DNA from: Gyrodactylus bullatarudis
Taxonomy: Eukaryota; Platyhelminthes; Monogenea; Gyrodactylidea; Gyrodactylidae
Direction of reading: 5' to 3'
DNA: 64,000 nt
Assembly (NCBI GenBank): GCA_012064415.1
Contig: SSNU01000068.1
Location: forward strand, 377,635 to 441,634
This document shows positions 55,666 to 64,000 of the stretch, one piece after another. The position numbers and the translations under genes were made by a program. The notes beneath the pieces are model-generated. The model was given only the letters and a program-made list of their open reading frames with translations. It made no database searches and was not told the DNA's origin. Numbering within the stretch: position 1 is the first letter of the stretch; each line of letters starts with the position of its first letter.

Positions 55666-56760
55666 TCCTTACAAATAGTGACTTTCTTTTATTTCCAAAA
55701 AGTTGAATTAGATTGGTTTATGGATTATTATCAATTTCTTTAGTTACAAATAAACGTGAGTTTTGATTTTATTCTGTTCATTATAGTTGTCCAAGTGATA
55801 CGCCTATCTTAATTTTGCATAAAATACATTGGATACTTAAGCATTGTTAGAAATGCATTGAAATTTTGTAAAAGGGTGGAGTCAAAAAAGTTATACGGGT
55901 AGAATAACCATGAAGTATTAATGCACGAAACCTTGGCTTTTCTATTATTTATGTGATGCAAACCCATTCAGTTTTAATTATTACAATGCCGGTCTAAAAT
56001 CATAGAACTTCTGCTGGAGGCAAAAGTTTTCACGCATACAGTCAGTAACCCGATTTGCTGGTCAATTTTTATCACCTATCTTCCCTAACATCAAAAAAGG
56101 CTTTTAGATCTTTACCTCCAAAATAAACATTGACATTATTCAATCTGTTAACTTGTTTTTTAGGTGTATTGAACATTTATCAAGCCTCTGGAATGTCGAA
56201 AGTAGTTTCAAATCTCTGCTTTCTTTGAAATTTGGCCCCATATTCTTAGAGTAAAATTTGTGTTCAATAAATCTTATCCTTAATTTTATTCTTTTTGGCG
56301 AAATTAGCTTCAATTCAATTGGTTGCATATTTAATGCTATCGAGAGCTATTCTTTAATCATCATTATTCTATACTCCATTATATTGGCTGGTTTAAAAGT
56401 TGAACTAAGAAAAGCAGTCATTCAGCTTATGCAGGAAGAGATTCTTGATAATGAAATTAAGGATCGATTAAGGGTCACAAAAGCACAAAAAAGTTAAATT
56501 ATTATTTTTATGTGGGCTCTTGGATAGCTTGTTTACGTTACAGATGGAATGAGAAAAATTAGATCTATTCATACTTGTTGTAACCAGATTTTGAATTTGA
56601 CGAACCTTTAGATATAATTTGTCTACTAATAGGTAATAAGGTAATTGTATAATTTACTTTGAGAGTGGAAAAAAGGTGATAAAAACGACTGGCAAATCGG
56701 AATACTGAGTGTCATTTTATTTGACTAATTATATAAAAACAATGGTTATAGTAATTTGAA
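55666..56760. other. No gene recognised
   Basis: AT-rich. The plus frame at 56258-56497 (ending RKAVIQLMQEEILDNEIKD) has a charged helical tail but no family that I know and no clear splice sites. Confidence 0.35.
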
Positions 56761-56769
56761 ATGCTTTAT

Positions 56770-57715
56770 TCACTATATTTGTAGGTATATAAGGATAGGT
56801 AATTTTATTCACTTAATGTACATTTCTTCATGGTTCATCAGAAGTGACACATAAATAATGATAAAAGTTAAAAGTTCATTGAAAATAATATTTTACAAAT
56901 TTTGAAAGAAATAAAGCAAAATTTGAAAAATGTAAGAATATAATGTGAGCTGAAAAAACACCAAAACTCTTCAATAAATAGCAACAGTGAAGATAAAGAT
57001 GAAAAAGCTCACATAGGCCAGGGTAATTGAAGGTTATAAGAGTAGTTTTCTTGAACACACAGATTTGGCTTAAATTTCTCCATCACCCACAAATCCGTGC
57101 TGTCATCACCCGTATTTTTATACAAAATTGAGAAATTGGAAATTGAAGCTTGGTGGTTCTCTTGTTTGATGTGTCTGGTCACCGCTGTATCCTTCTTCAG
57201 GTGATCGTTTGATCTTGTTGGTAATTTTCTAATTGTACGTCCTATATAAGAAGCTCCACAGTCACATTGGAATTTGTGAATTAAAAGAGTCTTTTCTTCA
57301 GGTTTTAGTAAATCCTTATGAATCAAACTGAATAACCTTTGAGTTTTAAATACAATTTTCAATTGTATATCATCATAATGATGATCGATAAGATTAACCA
57401 GTCGTCTCCTTACATCATTACTGAAACCGTCACCTTTAAAATTAAGTTTCATGAAGATGGTTGTCTTTTCTCCTTCATCTCTGTCGACCCTTTCATCTAC
57501 ATCATCAGACATATTGATGAATTTGTCAACAAATCTGTTGGGATAACCATTTTCATTTAAACGTGACTTTGACTCTTCTATTTCTTTTGGCCATTCCTCT
57601 GGACTAGCAATCCTTCTTATCCTCTTTCGTAGACCAATTACTAAGCCAACCTTATGAGATAGAGGACTGAAACTGGCATAATGCAGATATTTTCCATTAT
57701 TTATTATAAGAGGAT
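56770..57715 (-). pseudogene. Penelope-like element, RT thumb, linker and GIY-YIG, first lineage
   Basis: In minus orientation: YLHYASFSPLSHKVGLVIGL then RIRRIASPEEWPKEIEESKS (thumb), NGYPNRFVDKFI, an Asp/Glu-rich linker, KLNFKGDGFSNDVRRRLVN, DDIQLKIVFKTQRLF. Then comes a complete-looking nuclease: LLIHKFQCDCGASYIGRTIR, TRSNDHLKKDTAVTRHIKQE, SNFSILYKNTGDDSTDLWVM, EKFKPNLCVQENYSYNLQL and a stop at 57009. The 3' UTR runs to about 56770. It lacks the RT palm. It is the same lineage as the 27 kb copy, and this one keeps the His-rich RHIKQENHQ stretch lost there. The open frame of 167 codons begins at 57512. Confidence 0.92.
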
Positions 57716-57954
57716 ATCATCAATAACTTTGATGTTTATGCGTTGCATAATGCGATTGGCTTATTTTCTTGTTTGATTTGATACGCTTTTTGATTCTGGG
57801 AATCTCAATGAGTATAAATTGTATTCAATAGATGCCCATGTTATCATCAACAGTGAATTTCAACTAAAAGATTTTCAAAATATAATAACCATTTTTAAAT
57901 CTATATAACTAAAATAAAAAAGTCGATTTTGTGAGCCTGTAGATGCCTAAACTA

Positions 57955-58275
57955 CCTGAACATCTCTACAAGGGCCAAGGCGCGATCAGAGAGCATCTAA
58001 AAAAACATGTAATACCCAAGTTTCCCCCCAAAACTTTGAAATTATTTACAAACCATAAGGGAAAAACGGTTACATTTTGAAAGCAGCTGAAGCTTACCTT
58101 ATTAACGAAAAAAAGCCAAATCTATATGTACAAAAGAATCATGTGAAACCAATGAGCCTACCAAAACCGAGGGAGAAAAAACCAGCAAGAACACAACCCC
58201 CTCCAATGAAAAGAAGACGGGAAGAGACAGAAACGAACCAACAAATTACCAAGTTCTTCGTAGCAACACAATGAT
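57955..58275 (+). pseudogene. Penelope-like element C-terminal fragment, third lineage
   Basis: Plus frames: AIREHLKKHVIPKFP, then after shifts KAAEAYLINEKKPNLYVQKN, PMSLPKPREKKP and a Lys/Arg/Pro-rich tail ending QQITKFFVATQ. This matches the end of the 45.4 kb copy (AEAFFIKKEKPTLYKQK, NKITKYFSSIQ). GIY and YIG strands are gone. A TATA-bearing repeat in the opposite orientation follows 220 bp downstream. Confidence 0.85.
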
Positions 58276-58496
58276 CAAACCCTAATTATCCTGATTCGCT
58301 AACAGAACTAAATTTTCTTTCCACTAAACGCTGACTACAATAATAATTATCACTTTCATTGTACAAATTTCGAATAATTATAATTCAGATCTCTTACATT
58401 AATTTCTCTGACCTGGTAACAGGGAGGAGCCAATTGTATAACTATTAAAAATTTGGACCAATAAGGCCATCTCTTTCAAATTTGTTAAACCTGTAT
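58276..58496. other. PLE 3' UTR and spacer
   Basis: Presumed 3' untranslated part of the PLE fragment followed by the promoter-side flank of the inverted repeat copy at 58497. Confidence 0.4.
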
Positions 58497-58555
58497 TTAT
58501 ATGGCATGTATCACACTGATGAGTATGCCCGAAATAGAGATCTTTATTTGTGAAA
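58497..58555 (-). promoter_or_regulatory. Dispersed TATA-bearing repeat, copy 5
   Basis: On the minus strand it reads ctctatttcgggcatactca, then tcagtgtgatacatgccata and taaatac. It combines the left half of the 20.4 kb copy with the right half of the 40.3 kb copy, so all five are one family. It points towards the PLE fragment upstream. Confidence 0.55.
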
Positions 58556-59456
58556 TATTCTGGCATCTTCTTACTCTGCTCATTTTTTTGTTCTTACGTT
58601 TCAACACGTAAGCTTGCTTCTCATCGGCCCAACTTTAGTCTGTATTTCATAATTGTTCTTCCTCTTTATAGATAAACTTAAGTCTTATTACTAATGGTCA
58701 ATATTAGTTATTTCTTCAGTAAATTAGAATAAGTTTATCTATATATCGCTTGAAATAGTTTCTCAAGTCTGCTAATAAATATTTCAAAAAATAAAATTTC
58801 TTCTCCAATTTTAGATAACCCTGCATAGCGGGTTTGGATCGGTTAGTTGTTTGTCAGCGAAAATTAAGACATCGTGACCAAAGTAACCATCCCATTGAAA
58901 AAAATAAAATATCATGTTTTTAAGATAGCCTTTTTACTAGGAGTTAACGTCCACTGATTTTCTATTTTCACAGTGGATGTTCCAGTGAAAACTTGGGCAA
59001 AAAGGCAAATATTTCTAAATTTTTCGAAAAAATAAACGATTCCCAATTTCAATTAGAGATTTTCGTCCATTAAATTAAGACAAGCTCATCAAAGATGAAA
59101 TACTATATATTTATTTTCATGATTTATTTACTTTTTAGAAAATAATAATGGTGAGAAGAAAATCGAGAAATGATTTCATGAATATTCAACTAATAACTTC
59201 TTTATGGACTTTTACAGTGACGAGAATCATTAGTTCAACCCGATAAAACTACTGTCAATTACATAAATGATAAAACGCTAAAATGGGAGATCAGTGAATA
59301 GACGATAATCACTAATGCGAATTAAAATCAACAAACAGATTAGATATCTTTAGATAAGGCTTGTTTCTTTTTCTAGTCATACTTTTTTCAACAAATATGA
59401 AAGATATTGTGCTTATTTACGATTTTTTTCTTCCATCATTCATTAAAATTTTCATC
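58556..59456. other. No gene recognised
   Basis: AT-rich spacer without an identifiable coding sequence. Confidence 0.4.
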
Positions 59457-60165
59457 ATGGAAGACAACGTATTCGTCTCCCGGGAGGAATATAATACTTA
59501 CTTATCAAATCTTTCAAATTCTAATTCAACTTCGCTATTGACACAAAAAGAGGCTGAAGGTATTAAGCAACGTGTTAATTTAATGTAAAGACCCCTTTCA
59601 GACTTCAAGTAATTGAAGAAATACGACACTAAAATTATAAATGGTATCGACACCTTGATCCGAAATAAAAAAATTCGCTGTTGTTGAAGATTTTTACGAA
59701 ATTCTTTTGTCTGTTCATAGAAAAATTGGTCATGGCGGTAGAGATAGAATGAGATCGATTCTATCTGGGCAAACATAACTTACGCTCAAATTCAAAAATT
59801 CGTTTATATGTGCTCAAGCTGTCAGAGACTTAAATCAGCAAGAAATAAAACACTAGTTTCCAAGCCAATAATATCTAAAGAGTTTAATTCAAGGGCTCAA
59901 GTCGACTTGATAGATTTTCAGTCTAATCCTGATGGAAACTATAAATTTATTCTAGTTTATCAGGACCATCTCACAAAGTCTGTAAATATCTATGCAACTG
60001 AAAACAAAAAGGCCCAAACTGTTGCTGATGTTTTACAAAGAATATTTGTCTCTTTTGGTGCTCCTGATATTTTGCAAAGTGACAACGGCCGAGAATTTGT
60101 CAACGGAATCATTGAATCTCTTACCTGGCCAGATCTCAAAATAATCCACTCCAAGACATAGTCAA
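59457..60165 (+). pseudogene. KRAB-A/Ginger-like retroviral-type integrase relic
   Basis: Plus frames: MEDNVFVSREEYNTYLSNL and LLTQKEAEGIKQRVNL, then a shift to FAVVEDFYEILLSVHRKIGH and GGRDRMRSILSGQT. Another shift gives FVYMCSSCQRLKSARNK, which together form the HH-CC zinc-binding domain. The core (59808-60161) has RAQVDLIDFQSNPDGNYKFI (first catalytic Asp, VDLIDF), then FGAPDILQSDNGREFVNGII (second Asp, SDNGREF). It stops before the catalytic Glu. This arrangement, without RT or gag, is typical of integrase-only genes and Ginger transposons (the KRAB-A-domain-like group in invertebrates). Frameshifts and truncation make it inactive. Confidence 0.82.
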
Positions 60166-60514
60166 TCACATAGTCAATCTGCTCTTGTGAATTATGACTA
60201 TTGGCTACAGCCAAAAGTGTCTCACATTTAAATTCGACTTATATAGATTGGTAGAAGAATGACACAGATTCGTCATTTGCAAAGACATTCTATTTTTTGA
60301 TTATTACTCGTTGAAAACCTCTCGGATCACTTCAATGTCTTTAAAAGAACTTCAAAAAAGTTTATTTGTAAACTTCAACTACGATTTCTTAGGGTTGGCC
60401 ATCAAAATCTAGTAACGTTAACTTTCAATCTTGAAATTGGATAGCTTGAAGAGGTGAGAGGAATTTTAAGAATTAAACTGGATCAAATCAAATTAATTTT
60501 AATTTTGAACTAAG
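60166..60514. other. No gene recognised
   Basis: Decayed tail of the integrase relic and AT-rich spacer. Confidence 0.4.
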
Positions 60515-60706
60515 TAGTTCTTCAGAATTATATTATTATTTCTATAATAATTCTTATTACTATAACAATCAAAATTTATAATGCTTATTTTTTTAAGAAA
60601 TACTACACATTTCTCTCCCATATCTCTTTGTCTAGATATACCGAAACAAGCCAAAATACGATATATTCAGGTAGCAAGCGAACAACGCTATAGTAAATCA
60701 AGTTAA
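60515..60706 (+). repeat. Dispersed repeat, second copy of 2566-2755
   Basis: The same blocks as at 2566, ending caggtagcaagcgaacaacg and ctatag. A short related piece (gtcaggaagcaagcg) recurs at 62117, between ag and gtatg splice-like signals. Confidence 0.6.
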
Positions 60707-61547
60707 ATTTTATTACCCAAGCTTATTGATCGAAGAAATTATTCACCTTTATAAATCTAAAATTCTGTCTTATGTTGATTCTCATTTTGAATTCATACCA
60801 TACAATTGAATGATAAGTATTACTTATGTGTAAATATACAAATAATAGACCAAAAGAAATTGAGTATTTTTCGCCCAATCGAGTTATATTCCTCCTACAA
60901 ATTTCCTACGGCTCCAAATATATTTTGCTACCAGAATCTTAAATTTTCAATGGGTTGAACTAATTTCAAAATCGAATTTTAGCCATATTATTTCGAATAG
61001 AAGCTTGAAAGATTAAGTAAAATAAAAGTAAACCTAGTTTTCTATACTGATATTTTCAAGAGAGTTATCCAACTTGTTAATAAGTTTCCAATAAAATTCA
61101 GAGCATGGTTATTAGCTGTTTAGCATTCAAGATTTGTGAACATGCTGCTTCTATTTGATGACCTAATTTTATTGAAGATTATTTCATTAGTTTACACAAC
61201 TTCTATGTTGTTCTTTTGATTTCTCTCAATAGAACTTTTCGTCCTCGCCCCATGATAGATTTTTCTTGGAATTTTAAAGGTCCAAACAACTTTTTCTATT
61301 GAATCAGATGTTAAATATGATTGCTTATTTTTATGCTTTTCTCTTCTATCCCGTTAAGAAATCATAAGTTCCTTGATCTTTGCATATGCGGGGATCATTT
61401 CTCGAAAACCTTTATTTATTATATTTTTTATTTTTGAAATTATATATTTTAAACCTGATTTCATAAAAAAAATTATTTTTTAAAATGGTTTTCAGCATCT
61501 TAAAACTTGTTTACGCTTGATTAATCCTTGTTTTAGTTAAATTACAG
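60707..61547. other. Upstream flank or intron of unnamed gene 4
   Basis: AT-rich. Ends with a pyrimidine-moderate acceptor (gttaaattacag). About 60915-60950 is an inverted match to 53400-53440. A first exon for gene 4 could lie here but is not identifiable. Confidence 0.35.
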
Positions 61548-61767
61548 ATTAATGAAGATGTCTATAGAATTAGTGAAATGGTGTTGCGAGATGATTATGT
61601 ATTGTTTATAGATATCAATGATATGGCGCACACTTTTTCTTTCAATTATACAACCTTGGAATACGATGAAAACTCCTTAAAAGTATCTGGATTACCAAAT
61701 TTAAAGATTATTGGTGAAAAAAGTATTCTAAAGAAAGATTATTATGAAAAACTCATAGAATATTATC
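61548..61767 (+). CDS. Unnamed two-exon family, gene 4, N-module exon
   Basis: The frame is open after attacag (phase 0): INEDVYRISEMVLRDDYVLF, then INDMAHTFSFNYTTLEYDEN, SLKVSGLPNLKIIGEKSIL and KKDYYEKLIEYY. The last part again is strand then helix, as in genes 1-3. It leaves in phase 1 at gtgagg (61768), the same position and phase as in its relatives, although here the intron would be only 28 nt. Without splicing the frame stops at TAA a few codons later. An ATG at 61578 could be the start. Function unknown. Confidence 0.5.
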
Positions 61768-61795
61768 GTGAGGAAAAATAAATTATTCTGTTCAG

Positions 61796-62052
61796 AATCA
61801 CTGAAAAAAGTTGTCATTCTTCAATTCATATTCCACAAAAGAATATTTGCATGTTCATTGAAACAAATAAAAGTCGATTGTCAAAATCGTAAAGGAATAT
61901 TTATGACTTTGAAATTTGGGACTATAACATTTGACTACGATTCTTGGAATATCCAAAAAAAGAAAGATGTGTACACAATAAAAAAATGCTCAAAAGGATG
62001 CATGATTGAAATTCCTGAACGTATTTATGATGATTTGAATGATTTGAGTTAG
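61796..62052 (+). CDS. Unnamed two-exon family, gene 4, C-module exon
   Basis: Begins after ttctgttcag (61786-61795). Phase 1 makes CAA with the previous exon. The peptide SLKKVVILQFIFHKRIFACS runs to LKQIKVDCQNRKG, LKFGTITFDYDSWNIQKKKD and IKKCSKGCMIEIPERIYDDL, then TAG. It resembles the C module of gene 3 (ITIENLW against ITFDYDSW; KCEVLV against GCMIEI). Alternatively the two halves are one exon with a 1-base frameshift (reading REKNKLFCSESLKK). No known domain recognised. Confidence 0.5.
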
Positions 62053-62687
62053 TTTAAAGATTTTTCATTCAATTTTGAGCTTTTAATGTAATTGTTTAAT
62101 AATTAATATATTCTAGTCAGGAAGCAAGCGCCAATTCAAAATAAAGGTATGTTTAATGAAGAAATTCAATTAAGTTGATTGAGCTGAAAACTATTCGTGA
62201 ATGGTTTTCCTTTTAGGAAATTAAACTTATAATGATAGAATTCTAAAAACCTATAATCGTAGCCCCTAAAGACCCAGTAATTCAAATAGCACTCGGAGTA
62301 CTATGAATGAATTAATTCTAGTTTATGGTAATGTAGCATACTTTTAAAGGTTTATATGATGAATTCGTCGAGAAAGAAATTACCAAGAATCTTCTAATGA
62401 AGCTTTGAAGCTTATCAAATTCAGGATATTAAATATTCTTTTAGAATTAGAACGAAAAAATGAGAGTAAGCAAATCTTCAAATGAATAATTTGTATCATT
62501 CAATGAAAAGTAAGATAATTTTAAAAATGATGATTCCAAATTTCATAATTATAATATGCCAAATGATAAATCTAAAAATTTAAGTCCATCATATTTGTTC
62601 CACTGAATTCTCAATTTAAAATAGTAGCTCGAATATTTCAAATGAGTAAGTAAAATGAAGATCACAACAATTTTTTTATACTTTCAG
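62053..62687. other. Spacer after gene 4
   Basis: AT-rich. Includes a small block at 62117-62145 bounded by ctag and gtatg that could be a microexon or a repeat remnant. Confidence 0.35.
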
Positions 62688-62742
62688 AAAATGTTCGGAA
62701 ATAAAACTGAAATAAAATTAGACATGTCGAAAGAAATTCCAG
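62688..62742 (+). CDS. Possible small exon of a further gene
   Basis: A pyrimidine-rich acceptor (tttttttatactttcag) precedes 55 bases, followed by a perfect gtgagt donor at 62743. The frame reads K-MFGNKTEIKLDMSKEIP and leaves in phase 1. It could be the first coding exon of another member of the plus-strand family, whose N exons need an upstream start. A matching downstream exon within the window was not found with certainty. Confidence 0.4.
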
Positions 62743-63552
62743 GTGAGTTAAGTTTCTAATGGTCCAATATGATGAATACCAATCTTAAAGATTTTCATGC
62801 GATTTCGAATAGTCTTCCGATTTTGAAAATGATATGGGTTATACTGACAAACTTAATCAGAGATAATAATCCTGTTGTTGATTTGTAGGAGATAAAAAAT
62901 CAATCAAAAATGAGGGACAATCGTTTTGTTGAGCCGCTTCTCGACAGGCTTAACCCAGCCTTGAAATTTGAACTTAAGAGATGCAAAAATTTCTCTTCTA
63001 TCAAAAGTTGGTGTGATCACTAGGGTAGAAAATAAATGGAATAAAATATTGAAAAATATCGCAAAAATATCTTAAAAATGGCAAATAGATCGGAATTTTA
63101 TTTTTGTAAATGGAAAAGTGCATTAGCATACGAAATACAAGTTTCTTTTTTGAATGTTTAATTCTTATCATGAAAATAATTTAGTTTTGAAAAATATCTG
63201 TCAACATAAGCTGAAATCGGCTTCCAACTCAACAAAAGATTGTACTCCATAGTACTAATATTTTCATCTTCCATTAATACATTTTTTGAATTTTTTTCGG
63301 TTTCGCTGGCTTTACAAGTATCCTTTTTAAAGGATACTCTTTAGATCGAGATTCTGCACGATTTCAATTCCTTTCCTTACAGAAGTTTTATAATTCTTCA
63401 TTTTTTATTCAATAGTTTTAATTGCTTCAATCAATTTTATAGTGAACGGAGTTAAATGCCTTTTCAAAACTGAGTGGAAATCTCTGATTTATTTTTAATG
63501 AAACCAAAGGTGTAAGGAATTAATTTTTTGATATTTTTTTTAAAAAACACAG
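62743..63552. other. Possible intron, no gene recognised
   Basis: AT-rich with nothing identifiable. Confidence 0.35.
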
Positions 63553-63762
63553 TTGATTATGATATCAAAAATCGAAAATCGCAAATTTTCCACCCTTGTG
63601 ATCACTGACTTTAGAACAAGTGAGAGAACTGAAATTCGTATACCCATTATAGAGAACTTCAGAAAAAGCTTAAATTGTAATTCATCCCGACATTTCCAAC
63701 CTTCAAAATATTTAAATTCTGAAGAAAAATATAAGAAGACAAGACCTACCTCTTTTCAGTGA
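63553..63762 (+). other. Open frame after an acceptor-like site, unidentified
   Basis: The frame opens right after aaaacacag: LIMISKIENRKFSTLVITDF, then RTSERTEIRIPIIENFRKSL and a basic tail ending RPTSFQ, stop. The composition looks protein-like. Its phase (0) does not fit the phase-1 donor at 62743, so it is not simply the next exon of that gene. No family recognised. Confidence 0.3.
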
Positions 63763-63800
63763 CATGACCTGATTTTAATCTGGGATAATTATTAATATAA

Positions 63801-64000
63801 ATATTTCGCCGGTACTCTTCATACTATTACAGCGGCATAAAAAATATATAAAAATGAGAATATTCTTCTCGGGAGGAGAATCAATCACGAACCGACTTAT
63901 TTTCTTGAATTTGATTAGGAACTCATTTGGAGGATCTAGAAATCGGTCGAATATTCAGTAATGAAGCTAATATTTCGCCGGATCTCTTCAGACTATTACA
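63801..64000 (+). repeat. Start of a possible ~169-bp tandem repeat at the window edge
   Basis: atatttcgccgg followed by ctcttca-actattaca occurs at 63801-63831 and again at 63970-64000, 169 bp apart. Only the ends of the second unit are visible. A looser copy (atatttcgccaagtctcttc) is at 40190. Confidence 0.45.

Noticed and set aside
1..64000. tRNA, rRNA, CRISPR, operon-like or phage features
   Set aside because: No cloverleaf, rRNA core motif, regularly spaced repeat array or ribosome-binding-site-led gene order was seen. Introns and transposon types show eukaryotic DNA.

Overview
The window is AT-rich animal nuclear DNA, roughly 70 percent A+T by eye. It contains spliceosomal introns with good GT/AG signals and a very heavy load of eukaryotic transposable elements: Penelope-like elements (PLEs) with GIY-YIG nucleases, piggyBac, Tigger/pogo, Tc1/mariner, mariner, a non-LTR retrotransposon, a KRAB-A/Ginger-like integrase and many MITE or foldback repeats. 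With the six-cysteine secreted modules this points to an invertebrate, most likely an arthropod. That is an inference from content; no marker gene fixes the species. I saw no rRNA, tRNA, CRISPR or prokaryotic operon.

Layout. 0.4-11.6 kb: a minus-strand gene rebuilt from five exons with matching splice phases. It encodes a signal peptide followed by four CxC-type six-cysteine modules; its introns hold a PLE fragment and a foldback repeat. 11.6-26.6 kb: an accessory zone of MITEs (12.5, 14.5, 15.2, 16.5 and 25.6 kb), a piggyBac relic, a Tc1-type relic, a LINE relic and a rearranged PLE whose RT core is inverted relative to its ends. 26.6-38.3 kb: three plus-strand two-exon genes of a family I cannot name. 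Each has an N module ending in a helix, a phase-1 intron and a beta-rich C module. The introns and spacers are invaded by PLE and piggyBac copies. 38.4-47.9 kb: PLE ends, a TTAA-bounded piggyBac with a nested PLE tail, another piggyBac zinc-knuckle relic, a foldback and a PLE 3' half. 48.1-50.2 kb: a Tigger/pogo element with 197-bp terminal repeats that look identical, and a one-N assembly join inside it. 52.4-58.6 kb: a mariner relic, a Harbinger-type MITE nested in another element, and two PLE relics. 59.4-64 kb: an integrase relic, then a fourth member of the unnamed family with what looks like a 28-nt intron at the conserved position, and possible exons of a further gene.

Host coding sequence is a small part of the window. 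The two host-like units are the secreted cysteine-rich gene (minus) and the unnamed gene family (plus). Nearly every other reading frame belongs to decayed mobile elements. The PLEs fall into at least three lineages, and several have inverted partial copies or an oppositely oriented TATA-bearing segment beyond the 3' end. All splice models are by eye, with no transcript support.
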